A stretch of 64,000 bases of DNA from Mesorhizobium sp. M1D.F.Ca.ET.043.01.1.1 (GTDB taxonomy: Bacteria; Pseudomonadota; Alphaproteobacteria; Rhizobiales; Rhizobiaceae), in NCBI RefSeq assembly GCF_003952385.1, contig NZ_CP034444.1, positions 2,046,001 to 2,110,000 on the forward strand, in the 5' to 3' direction. The notes below the pieces were generated by a model that was not told the origin of the DNA, searched no databases, and saw nothing but the letters and a program-made list of their open reading frames with translations. Positions within the stretch are counted from its first letter, which is position 1. The number at the start of each line of letters is the position of its first letter. The position numbers and the translations under genes were made by a program. Below, piece by piece: positions 41,371 through 50,135 of the stretch.

Positions 41371-41916
41371 TCAGCCCCGAACCAGTCCGGGCGTGCTCAG
41401 GATCACGTCGCGAACCGCCTCATAGTAGCCGACATAACCGGTGCAACGACAAATGTGCTGCGCAAGCGCCTGCTCGATCGTGCGTTCGACTTCGGCCCTG
41501 CGGATCGGCTTCCTCATTAGATGCTCAACCAGCACGGTTGCACCAGTGACAAAACCCGGCGTGCAATAGCCGCACTGGAACGAAAAATGTTCGACGAAGG
41601 CCTGCTGAATCGCGGAGAGCCGGATGACATCGCCATTCGCGCCGCGTTCGGCATGCGCTTCGATGGTGCGGACGGACTTGCCCTCGAACAAATGCGCGCC
41701 GGTGATGCAGGTCCGGATCTCGCGGGAACTTCCGTCCGGCCCATCGAGAATGATCGCGCAGGCGTGGCACATGCCTTCCCCGCAGCCGAGCCGCGAGCCT
41801 GTAAGGTTCAGATATTCGTGCAGGAAGTCGATCATCATCAGATCGTCCGGCACATCGACCGGGCCGACCTTGCGATTGTTGACGATCATGGAGAGTGGTC
41901 GCGTGGCGAGGCTCAC
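41371..41916 (-). CDS. [2Fe-2S] small subunit of a xanthine-oxidase-family oxidoreductase (IorA-like)
   Basis: 181 residues. Plant-type [2Fe-2S] cluster CGEGMCHACAI near residue 51 and the second cluster motifs CGYCTPGF near 116 and CRCTGY near 150. This electron-transfer subunit partners the molybdenum subunit encoded immediately upstream; the genes overlap by four bases. Isoquinoline 1-oxidoreductase-type pairs lack a separate FAD subunit, as here. Confidence 0.88.
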   Translation of the reverse strand: MSLATRPLSMIVNNRKVGPVDVPDDLMMIDFLHEYLNLTGSRLGCGEGMCHACAIILDGPDGSSREIRTCITGAHLFEGKSVRTIEAHAERGANGDVIRLSAIQQAFVEHFSFQCGYCTPGFVTGATVLVEHLMRKPIRRAEVERTIEQALAQHICRCTGYVGYYEAVRDVILSTPGLVRG

Positions 41917-44747
41917 AGCAGGGCCTCCAGGATCTTCTCGGGCGTGATCGGTGTCTGATAGAAGCGCTTGCCGATGGCATGGTTTAGGGCGTTAGCAACC
42001 GCCGGAACGATCGCAATCATCACGACCTCGGCCATGCCCTTCGGCGGATCGGTTTCAGATAGTGGCGGCAGCACCTCCGACGTCTGCGTCCAGACCGCGA
42101 CATCGGTCGCTTGCGGCAGGCGATAGCGGTTCCAGTTCCAGGTGCCGTCACCGGGGCCGTCCTCATAGAGCGGCAACTCCTCGAGCAAGGCATGGCCGAC
42201 TCCCATCGCGAGGCCGCCCTGGATCTGGCCGGAGACGAGTTCCGGTACGATTTGAGTGCCGCATTCAAGGATAGAATGATGTGATAGGAGCTTCACGTCG
42301 CCCGAGGAGGTGTCGACGGCGACCTCTGCGATCGTCGCCATGCCAGTATAACAGGTGCCGGCACCGTTCTGGCACTGCGGCGGATAGAAGACCTGGCGCC
42401 GGTCGAGAAAATGGAACCCGCCCGAGGTCATCAGCGCCTTCAACTCGGCTGGCGCGCTTCGGCCATAGCAGACCGAAAGCGCATCGACCGGCAACCGGAC
42501 GGCGCCGACGTTCGGCACGTCGAACACCGCCTCGGCCCATTGCCAGCGATTGAAGACATGGACGCTGACCCCGGTGACCAGACCGAGCTTGTGCGCCACT
42601 GCCGCGAGCTGATCCAGTCCAAGCGGCTCCATTCCATCTGCCGTCAATTTGCCGTCGAGGACTCGCGCATCGGCGATATCGATCGCGAGCGGACGCGCCT
42701 GCCCGCCACCCGGCCCGCCCGACCAGAGCGCGATTGCCGCCGGCCAGAGCGACAGGCGCAGCAGTGCGCGGGCCGCCGTGCGCGTTGCGTGGCCGATGAA
42801 ACACGCGCTGCTGGAGGCGCTCATCGGTGAAATGAATGAGGGCGTCCAGCGCGGGTTCTGCGCCAGCGCGTCCTCCTCGTCCTGTGGCGTCGTATAGGGC
42901 TCCTCGGTAGAAACGAGCGGCATTTCCGGCCACTCGACCACGCCGAAGGCGCAGTCGTCCGGCACCTGGCCGATGATGTCGGCGACCATGACCGCCTGCG
43001 ACGTGGTCAGGCCCGTACCGATGTCGTTGCCGTTCTGCCGCATGGTGAGCTGGCCGGACGGATCGAGCGACAGCGTGGTCACCGCTGCGTCCGCTCTGGT
43101 CCCGTAATCCTTCTGCACCTGCGCGAAACCGACGCCATAGCGCTTGCCCGGATTGGCGGTGTCGAACGCCGTTTTCTTCGCGGCGCGACCCTTCCAGAGC
43201 GGATGGGCACGGGCCCGTTCCAGGATTTCCTCCGTCCTCAGGACCCCGCCGGGACGGGCGCCCTGCGAGTTCTTCATGCCAGTCTTGAACGCATTCTTGA
43301 GGCGAAGCTCGATCGGATCGATGCCGAGCAGTTCGGCCGCCTCGTCGACCATCATCTCGGTCGCTGCCAAGGTCTGGAGCGCGCCGTATCCACGCGTCGA
43401 GCCGGCGTCAACGGCGCGCGAGGCCCGGACCTCGACAGAGAAATCGCTCTTAGGCACGTAGTAGATACTGCGCGCCGCGTTGGCGCCGACATTGCCGACA
43501 TCGGGCGAGACATTGCGCCGCCCGCCGGCGTCCATGCGATAGCTCCCCTTCATGATGCGAAAGGCGTGCGTGGAGCGATCGACGACCAGCGTGTTCTCCA
43601 TCCAGAAGGCATGGCGCTTCAACCCCATCTGGAACTGCTCGAACCGATCGTTGGCAAGACGCACCGGCCGCCCGTCGCCATAGAGGCCTGCCAGGACGGC
43701 GTAGTGAGGGAAGATCGAATGGTTTTTAGTGCCGTACCCGACCGTATGGCCGATCGAAAGATCGAGCGCCTTCACTGCGAACCGCGATTTCGACAGCATT
43801 TCAAGCGTCGAGGTCGCCACCTCGTAAGGCGATTGGGTCGCGAGGATTGCGTGCAACGTCGAACTGCCCGGCTCGAACCAGATATTGCCGTTGTCGGCTT
43901 CCATCGCCGAGGCGTCGATCGATTGCGAGAAATAACTTCGCTTCAGGATCAACGCGTCGGCGCCGGTGGCCGCGATCTCGCGCTCGATCTCGCCAGCCGC
44001 CCACATGGCACGGGCCTCGGCATCACCGCTCTGATCCGGCTTCGGCCAGACGACCTGATCTCCGTCGAAATCGCCGTAGATCGTCGTGCCTTTTTCGAGT
44101 GGAGCAAAAATGTTGGCATCGTCCGATGTCGCGCCGACGATGCGCACGACACGGCCGGCGCCGTAATGCGGCGGCGTGCAGTATCCGCCGACCGCGCCCC
44201 AGCGCACGACCCCCTCGGCGACACGGACCAGCCGCTTCGCGGCGTCGAATCGCGCGAAATCCTTGTAGATCAAGAGCGCAACGGGCTGACCGAGCAGACG
44301 CGGCGTGCATCCCTTTGTCACCAGGAACATGTCGCCGTAAAAGCCCGGGGCCGCTGTTTCCGGCGGCACAAGGCCATCGCGGACAAGGTCTTCGCCAAGC
44401 ACGAGCCGGTCGGGCTTGAGATCCTCGCCGAGCAATGAGAGGTCCAGTCCGTCGAACGGAGCGTTGGCCCGAGTTCCACGAATAAGGAAAGCATGGCTCT
44501 GTTCCTGCGGCCAGCCGGCCACGTCGCGGGCTCGAAAATCGCGGGTGAAAGTCTTGTCGCCGGTGACCTTGGCTACGGCGTCGATCCGGAAGCGCGGCCG
44601 ACCAGCCGGTCCGATCCAGTTCGGCAAACCGTCCGACCGATTGGCAATGAGCGCCGCCGCAGGCCGACCCAGAAACCCGATCTTGACCGATATCCCCGCG
44701 CCGGCAGCCGCCGCTATGAACTGGCGCCGCGAAAACCTGCCGTTCAT
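41913..44747 (-). CDS. Molybdopterin-binding large subunit, Tat-exported (IorB-like)
   Basis: 944 residues. The N-terminus MNGRFSRRQFIAAAAG is a twin-arginine signal, so the enzyme probably acts in the periplasm. Then the aldehyde-oxidase/xanthine-dehydrogenase molybdenum domain (RIDAVAKVTGDKTFTRDF near residue 50, STRGYGALQTLAATEMMVDE near 465) with two Mo-cofactor domains. Isoquinoline 1-oxidoreductase- and periplasmic aldehyde-dehydrogenase-like proteins have this two-subunit form. Substrate: an aldehyde or N-heterocycle, not decidable. Confidence 0.88.
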   Translation of the reverse strand: MNGRFSRRQFIAAAAGAGISVKIGFLGRPAAALIANRSDGLPNWIGPAGRPRFRIDAVAKVTGDKTFTRDFRARDVAGWPQEQSHAFLIRGTRANAPFDGLDLSLLGEDLKPDRLVLGEDLVRDGLVPPETAAPGFYGDMFLVTKGCTPRLLGQPVALLIYKDFARFDAAKRLVRVAEGVVRWGAVGGYCTPPHYGAGRVVRIVGATSDDANIFAPLEKGTTIYGDFDGDQVVWPKPDQSGDAEARAMWAAGEIEREIAATGADALILKRSYFSQSIDASAMEADNGNIWFEPGSSTLHAILATQSPYEVATSTLEMLSKSRFAVKALDLSIGHTVGYGTKNHSIFPHYAVLAGLYGDGRPVRLANDRFEQFQMGLKRHAFWMENTLVVDRSTHAFRIMKGSYRMDAGGRRNVSPDVGNVGANAARSIYYVPKSDFSVEVRASRAVDAGSTRGYGALQTLAATEMMVDEAAELLGIDPIELRLKNAFKTGMKNSQGARPGGVLRTEEILERARAHPLWKGRAAKKTAFDTANPGKRYGVGFAQVQKDYGTRADAAVTTLSLDPSGQLTMRQNGNDIGTGLTTSQAVMVADIIGQVPDDCAFGVVEWPEMPLVSTEEPYTTPQDEEDALAQNPRWTPSFISPMSASSSACFIGHATRTAARALLRLSLWPAAIALWSGGPGGGQARPLAIDIADARVLDGKLTADGMEPLGLDQLAAVAHKLGLVTGVSVHVFNRWQWAEAVFDVPNVGAVRLPVDALSVCYGRSAPAELKALMTSGGFHFLDRRQVFYPPQCQNGAGTCYTGMATIAEVAVDTSSGDVKLLSHHSILECGTQIVPELVSGQIQGGLAMGVGHALLEELPLYEDGPGDGTWNWNRYRLPQATDVAVWTQTSEVLPPLSETDPPKGMAEVVMIAIVPAVANALNHAIGKRFYQTPITPEKILEALL

Positions 44748-46081
44748 GTCGTCTTCCCGAACGGCCCAGAGCCCGACCTCACACTCGGCCGGCTCGCCTC
44801 CCGGCGTCGCTGAAAAACGAAACAGTCCCGCCAGATCATGAAAATCGCGAGAATTCCTTTGTACAAGTCAGCACCATTGAGCCGCCTAACTTCCGCTTCT
44901 GATCCGAACGTTCTGGCAGACATTGTCCTCTGTCTAGTTCGATGCGTTCGAGCCAAGCCGGCTGGCTTACGGTGGTGTGTCGCTCTTCAGCCCGCGGAAT
45001 CGACATTGCGAGTTTTTTCCTTCTGCATCGGACCACCGTGATCGGCCAGTCTTATTCGCACAGCCTATACTTGCCTTTTCGCCGCCGACCTGCATTAGGC
45101 GTCGCAACTGTATTCAAGCTGGGGCTCAGCCTTTCCCACGTGAAAACACGCTCTGCTCGCTCTTGAGGAAGGCCGGTTTGTATGGTCGACTTCGTAATGA
45201 TATTAGTCCTGCTTCCATCTGTTCCTGTGTCTGGCCGCCAGACAAATCGACAGCGCGACCGATGGCGGCATTCGGCCATCGGTGTGTCGCTGTTGCCTGC
45301 AACGTTTGAGGATCATCTGTTGCAGGAAGCTTGCCAAAGGAAAAAGCTTTCAATTACAACATTGTGAGTCGCCCTATGTCCGACGGACCTCTGACTTTGT
45401 TGCAAAGCCGACAGACCTACTCGAGACATCTGGCGTGATGGCTAGTGTGGACGTTGGGCTTGGCGTCGCGCAGAAATGTCGGTGGCGAGAGCGCGCGAAT
45501 GTCGCTCGCACGGTAAGCTAAAGCGTCTTTGAGCCGTGCCAGGCAACCAACGCAACAGGTTTGGCTGGCTCCGGTTGATGGTCACAGCCGTTGACGTACC
45601 CGGCCTCTTCATGCTGCTCGATGTTCAGCGCCGCAGGCCTCGAGGTTTTCGCCCGCTTCCACGTCAGCGGCCCCAGATATCGGCCGAAGCCGTGGTCAAG
45701 CGGACGTTTTCATCGCCACTGCGTGGGCAATCGCGCGCAATGGTGATTGCGGTGACGCTCACGGCTTGCTCACAGCTCTCTGCTCGCGCATGAACATTGC
45801 CCGCGCGGCGAAACGGCCGGGAGCGGCTGGCCAACTCGCGCCGCACTCCTCAACCACCCCGCTTCGCCCCTCGCCGACAATCCGCAAGTTCCTGAAGGCC
45901 GCCAAAGGGGTCGAATTCGCAGCGGTCGACTTCACGCCGTTGGCACTGCTCAGCGCCCGCGCGCCTGAAGGCGCGCGTCGGGTGCTCGTGAACCGAGCCC
46001 GCTTTTTCTTCGGCAAGCTCAGGCGGTCTCGGCCATGCGGCTTCGCCCCCTGGCGCGGGCAGCCTCTCGGCTGCTGACGGT

Positions 46082-46101
46082 CGCCGGCCCATGGGCCGGC
46101 G
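46082..46101. repeat. 20-bp perfect palindrome
   Basis: CGCCGGCCCATGGGCCGGCG reads the same on both strands. It stands just ahead of the left copy of the repeat unit. Confidence 0.85.
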
Positions 46102-46121
46102 TCGTTTCTTGTACTGGCCTT

Positions 46122-46290
46122 CCCCGGTGGCGCGCGGTGGGCGGCACTCCCTTCTAGGCCCGCCGCGGCGTCCCGCAACCCTTCGCTTGACGCTTCGGGT
46201 CCTCCTCTTCGTTCCGGTCCTTCGGATGCGGCCCGCCTTGGACGTCGGGCCTTTCCGGTCGCTTTCGCCGCCCACCCCGCTCACATGGGG
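46122..46290. repeat. ~169-bp repeat unit with terminal inverted repeats, left copy
   Basis: The ends CCCCGGTGGCGCGCGGTGGG (left) and the reverse complement of the right end match at about 16 of 22 positions. The core shares TTCTAGGCCCG and GTTCCGGYCCTTCGG with the copy at 47838. Non-coding. Confidence 0.6.
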
Positions 46291-46564
46291 ACTTTGTCGT
46301 CAAGGCTGTCTTCGCATATCTACCTCAATGCGTTGTGATCCTAGGTCCGAGCCTGTCGTCTTGGCGCGGTGATAACACCGGTCCAAACTCACATACGGTC
46401 GCTGCGCTGTGGCAGCTGCACCAACATCCCGCTTTCGTCGGTAAGGCTCAGGGGAACGCGACCAATCTTCCGGACGGCATTTTAGGCCAAGTGGGGTGGG
46501 AGGTTCGTTCGCCCAGGATCAGCCGGGAGCGATCAATCCCGGCGGATGGAAAAGAGTACGTTGA

Positions 46565-47737
46565 TCATGCCGGCTTCATGACAGCGCCCTCAATGACAGC
46601 ACCATGATGAACATACTTCCATAGCGCGATCAGAAGTTTTCTCGCGAGCGCAATAATGGCCGGCTTCCGGCGCCTGCCACCGTCGAGCGCGACCCTCTCC
46701 TGGAACCATTGTGCTAAAGCCGATCGAGGTTGATGCAAAAGCCAGAACCACGACAATTGCACCATCACGGTCCTCAGCCTCGGATTGCCCGCTTTCGATA
46801 CGCCCTGTTCCCGGCTGATCGATCCGCTTTGCCACGGTGTCGGCGTCAGACCGGCATAGGAGGCAAGCTGCCTTCGATTCGCAAATTCGCGATACAGACC
46901 CTCGGACCAAAGCACCTCGGCAAAGTCCGCTCCCACGCCGCGCAGTTGCTTGAGCATCGACATTCCATTGGCGACTTTTGATGGGTCGCATTCATTGCGA
47001 GCCACTTCGTCACGCGCTGCTTCCACGTCCTTGATTTGCCGAAGCACGAGCTCGATCCGGTCCAGTGCACGGACAATCTCCGCTTTGAGATTAGACGGTA
47101 GTTCACGACCGTCTCCGGTCCTAAGTTCTTCCAGTCGAGTGCGGCGGTCCCGCTTCAGCGGCTCAAATCCAACGATGCCCTGCGAGAACAAGAGCCCCTT
47201 GACCCGATTCACGATCTTGATCCGCTCCGCGATGAGAGCGCGTCGCTCACGGCTGTTGCGCTTTCGGTCCTCTTGCTCGGGCGATGGCGGAACGACCATG
47301 GCGCATACCCGCGGCTCGCCGCGCTTGTAGGCAAGCAGGGCGCGAAGGAGGGTCTCGCCATCCAGCTTGTCCGTCTTCGCCCGGCGCTTCCTGCGTGACG
47401 TGGCAATGGATGCTGCATCAACCACATGGCTTTCGATACCGTCACGCTCAAGGATCCGATGTATCCAGAAGCCGTCCAGGCCAGCCTCCTGGATTGCGAT
47501 CATCGGCACGTCACGGCCCGTTCTGCGCCGAACCGTCGACTTCAACTGGCTGATAAGGTCGAACAATCCGGCCGTATCGCCTGCCTTGACGACGCGCTTT
47601 GACATCTTCTCTCCGTTGCACGGCAACAAGCTTGTCACCAACCAGCTCGAGCGACTGAGTTCCAGGGACAGGAAGATAGCGCCGAGTGTCGTATGGACCG
47701 CATCGGTTTCAATCTCAGTCACGTTTTCAGCTTTCAT
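46565..47737 (-). CDS. IS110-family transposase
   Basis: 390 residues. N-terminal DEDD nuclease domain: LSLELSRSSWLVTS near residue 26 (Glu where many relatives have Asp), IQEAGLDGFWIHR near 82, and KTDKLDGETLLRALL near 122 with the remaining acids; C-terminal transposase_20 domain with LRGVGADFAEVL, ASYAGLTPTPWQSG and the GNPRLRTVMVQLSW serine-containing block is typical. IS110 elements are recombined by an RNA-guided mechanism using a bridge RNA from the non-coding end. Element borders were not resolved; it lies between 46290 and 47838. Confidence 0.88.
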   Translation of the reverse strand: MKAENVTEIETDAVHTTLGAIFLSLELSRSSWLVTSLLPCNGEKMSKRVVKAGDTAGLFDLISQLKSTVRRRTGRDVPMIAIQEAGLDGFWIHRILERDGIESHVVDAASIATSRRKRRAKTDKLDGETLLRALLAYKRGEPRVCAMVVPPSPEQEDRKRNSRERRALIAERIKIVNRVKGLLFSQGIVGFEPLKRDRRTRLEELRTGDGRELPSNLKAEIVRALDRIELVLRQIKDVEAARDEVARNECDPSKVANGMSMLKQLRGVGADFAEVLWSEGLYREFANRRQLASYAGLTPTPWQSGSISREQGVSKAGNPRLRTVMVQLSWFWLLHQPRSALAQWFQERVALDGGRRRKPAIIALARKLLIALWKYVHHGAVIEGAVMKPA

Positions 47738-47837
47738 GTGTTCTATCCCTCCAAGTTGTTCATGAGCAATACGCCGGCCAAAGCGAGTTGATCGCAGCTG
47801 CAGTCATCGCTTCGCGATGTGGTTTTGGTTGTTGCCT

Positions 47838-48003
47838 GCCCCCGCTCGCGGGGTGGGCGACGCTCCTTTCTAGGCCCGCTGCGGCAGGCCGCAATGTTCG
47901 CTCCGCTCACATCCTCCACTCCGTTCCGGCCCTTCGGGTGCGGCCTGCCTCGTTCAGCGGGCCAAGCCAGTCGCGTTCTGCCGCCCACCCCACTCACGGG
48001 GGC
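47838..48003. repeat. ~166-bp repeat unit with terminal inverted repeats, right copy
   Basis: Ends GCCCCCGCTCGCGGGGTGGG and CGCCCACCCCACTCACGGGG are near-perfect inverted repeats (about 18 of 22). It lies 90 bp upstream of the ardC start and shares its central blocks with the copy at 46122. It may be a small non-autonomous element or a leader structure of ardC. Confidence 0.6.
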
Positions 48004-48092
48004 AGGCACGCGAGATCGGGATCGAGCGCTGCCTCCACCGCCCATGGGATCTTCCGGGGAGGGCGCGGGATTGAAGAGCGGAGGACCAGACG

Positions 48093-48755
48093 ATGGGTGC
48101 AAAATACAAGCGTTCCGGTAGCCGAGAGGCTGGCTCAGGCAAGAGCGGGCGCACGGGCGCGAGCCTTTATCAGGAAATCACAGATCGCATCATCGCCGAG
48201 CTGGAGCGCGGCACAGTGCCATGGGTCAAGCCATGGGGCAGTGCGAAGGCCGGTCTCGGCCTGCCCAGCAACGCGGCCACCGGTCGCCGCTATTGCGGCA
48301 TCAACATCCTGATCCTTTGGGGCGCCGTCTTCGAGCGCGGGTATGCCAGCCAGAGCTGGCTGACCTTCCGGCAGGCTCTCGCGCTTGGCGGCAATGTCAG
48401 GAAGGGCGAACACGGCACCACCATCGTCCACGCTGACCGCTTTGTTCCCAAGGAAGAAAAGGAACGCGCCAAGACGGATGGCGATGAGCCGCACGCCGTC
48501 CCCTTTTTGAAGCGCTTCACCGTCTTCAATGTCGCGCAATGCGACAACCTGCCCGAACATCTCTATGCCGCCGCCGAGCCGCTGCCCGAGCGCCAGATCA
48601 TCCCGCAGGCCGAGGCGCTGATTCACAGCTGCGGCGCTGACTTCCGCATCGGCGGCGATCGCGCTTTTTACATGCCGGGCAGCGACTTCATTCAAGTGCC
48701 GCCGCAGCCCGCTTTCTTTCACCAGATCGACTATTACCGCACCTGTTTCCACGAG
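48093..48755 (+). pseudogene. ardC: ArdC-type antirestriction protein, 5' part (split by transposon)
   Basis: The first 221 codons of an ArdC homologue: ssDNA-binding N-domain (GASLYQEITDRIIAELERGT, WVKPWG, YCGINILILW, WLTFRQALALGG) and the start of the zincin domain ending TCFHELG. In ArdC-type proteins the metal site HExxH follows; here it is broken after the codons for His-Glu by the transposon at 48756. The frame continues 18 codons into the element and stops at 48809. The C-terminal part resumes at 55009. Antirestriction proteins protect incoming conjugative DNA, so loss is compensated only if the cargo homologue works. Confidence 0.93.
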
Positions 48756-48781
48756 TTAGGTTTCATCGCAAGTGTCCTTCC
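48756..48781 (+). repeat. Left terminal inverted repeat of the transposon
   Basis: TTAGGTTTCATCGCAAGTGT then CCTTCC. It matches the other end (54981-55008) imperfectly: TTAGG, C-R-TC and GTCCTT are shared, with a two-base gap. Confidence 0.65.
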
Positions 48782-48811
48782 CGCTGCAGCGCATGCAGGG
48801 AGGGCTTAATC

Positions 48812-49708
48812 ATGACCTCTCAGAAGCGCGCAGGCGTCTACGCTCAGGTTACCGAGGCGATCATCGCGGCAATCGAAGCCGGTGCAGGTGACTTCGTTAT
48901 GCCGTGGCATCATGATGGAACGGCGACATCACGGCCCACAAACATATCTTCCGGAAAGCCTTACCGCGGCGTGAACACTCTCACGCTTTGGGCCGCGGCG
49001 CAGAGCGCCGGCTATCCCAAGGGCGTGTGGGGAACTTATCGCCAATGGCAAGCCCTGGGCGCCCAAGTCCGCGGAGGCGAGCGATCCACGACGATCGTCT
49101 TCTGGGGCCCGGTCCGGGGCAAATCCGACGAGGGCGAGGCCGACGCTGATGGTTCAGAGCGCACCATGCTGTTTGCGCGTGGCTATTCGGTGTTCAACTG
49201 TGCTCAAGTTGACGGATTTGAGCCTGAGCCAGTGGCTCCTCGTTCAAACAACGACCGCATCAGCGAAGCCGATACATTTTACGCTAACCTCGGGATCAAC
49301 ACCGTCTTCGGCGGCAGTGAGGCATATTACCTCCCCTCTGCCGACAGGGTGCATGTCCCGGCTCTCGCTGACTTCAAGGACAGTGCGTCGCATTATAGCG
49401 TTCTTTTTCATGAAGGCCTTCATGCGACAGCAGCCAAGCACCGGCTGGACCGGGACCTCTCGGGTCGTTTTGGCTCGGAGGCCTATGCGATGGAGGAGGT
49501 TGTGGCAGAGCTTGGAGCCGCAATGGTTCTCGCTGACTTGTCGATCTCGGCTCGCCCGAGGCCCGATCACGCGGCTTACGTTGCCAGTTGGTTGAAGGTC
49601 CTTCGCAATGATTCTTCCGCCATCTTTGCGGCTGCGAGCAGGGCTCAGAAGGCCGTTGATTGGATGCATGCGCAGCAACCTTCTAGCGAACTCAGCGCCG
49701 CCGCGTAG
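48812..49708 (+). CDS. ArdC-like antirestriction/zincin protein carried by the transposon
   Basis: 298 residues. N-terminal ArdC domain (VYAQVTEAIIAAIEAGAGDF, MPWHHDG, YRGVNTLTLWAAAQ, WQALGAQVRGGERS) and a C-terminal zincin domain with HEGLH near residue 204, followed by RDLSGRFGSEAYAMEEVVAEL. It is complete and clearly diverged from the host ardC that the element destroys. Its His-Glu codons are CATGAA, so it lacks the CACGAG hexamer used as insertion target. It converges on the coiled-coil gene with a 17-bp overlap. Confidence 0.9.
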   Translation: MTSQKRAGVYAQVTEAIIAAIEAGAGDFVMPWHHDGTATSRPTNISSGKPYRGVNTLTLWAAAQSAGYPKGVWGTYRQWQALGAQVRGGERSTTIVFWGPVRGKSDEGEADADGSERTMLFARGYSVFNCAQVDGFEPEPVAPRSNNDRISEADTFYANLGINTVFGGSEAYYLPSADRVHVPALADFKDSASHYSVLFHEGLHATAAKHRLDRDLSGRFGSEAYAMEEVVAELGAAMVLADLSISARPRPDHAAYVASWLKVLRNDSSAIFAAASRAQKAVDWMHAQQPSSELSAAA

Positions 49709-50135
49709 CCGACGGTTCAGCGGCGGGCCCCAATGCGGCTCGCCGCTGTACCGACGCTAATTGCCCCTCCACCGTCCTTGCTCTGTGAAGCAGGGCGAGG
49801 TTTTGGCTTGCCAGGCTACGCTTTTCTTCCGCATGCCGCTTGGCATCGGCGCGCAAGAGGGCAATTTCGGCCTCCAGCTCGCGAACCTTTTCGGCTAAGT
49901 CCTTCGAAGGCCCGGGTCCCTCAGCGGCGGCCTCGATTTCATCGAGGATGTCCCGATGTGTCGTGTAGAGCGGGTTTCGGCTTTTTCCCGCCTCACGTGC
50001 AACTGAAGCAGGGCTGATCCGGACGATCCGCCCCTGATGATCCGGATGGCGGCCCTCGCCGCGTACCAGCCGGGCCAAGGCGGCGCGGTAGGCTCGAGCC
50101 GCCGACGTAGCGGAAGGCGAGCGTGGTTCACTCAT
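49692..50135 (-). CDS. Coiled-coil accessory protein of the transposon (TnpC/DUF6262-like)
   Basis: 147 residues. SVAREAGKSRNPLYTTHRDILDEI in the middle resembles a helix-turn-helix, and residues ~75-125 form a strong heptad coiled coil (LAEKVRELEAEIALLRADAK). Small coiled-coil proteins follow the recombinases in Tn554-type elements and influence orientation and frequency of transposition. It overlaps the upstream recombinase by eight bases. Confidence 0.75.
   Translation of the reverse strand: MSEPRSPSATSAARAYRAALARLVRGEGRHPDHQGRIVRISPASVAREAGKSRNPLYTTHRDILDEIEAAAEGPGPSKDLAEKVRELEAEIALLRADAKRHAEEKRSLASQNLALLHRARTVEGQLASVQRRAALGPAAEPSATRRR

Larger units (their letters stand above)
44748..46564. 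other. Gene-poor 1.8-kb region
   Basis: No protein gene can be supported in this stretch. It contains a 20-bp perfect palindrome (46082-46101), a ~169-bp repeat unit (46122-46290) and, at its right end, probably the terminus of the IS110 element. A GC-rich segment 45766-46077 has an open frame and a small hairpin around 45956 but no family resemblance. Confidence 0.45.

Noticed and set aside
45766..46077. 103-codon frame as a small ICE gene
   Set aside because: Open on both strands, no motif, and ends in a palindromic non-coding region.
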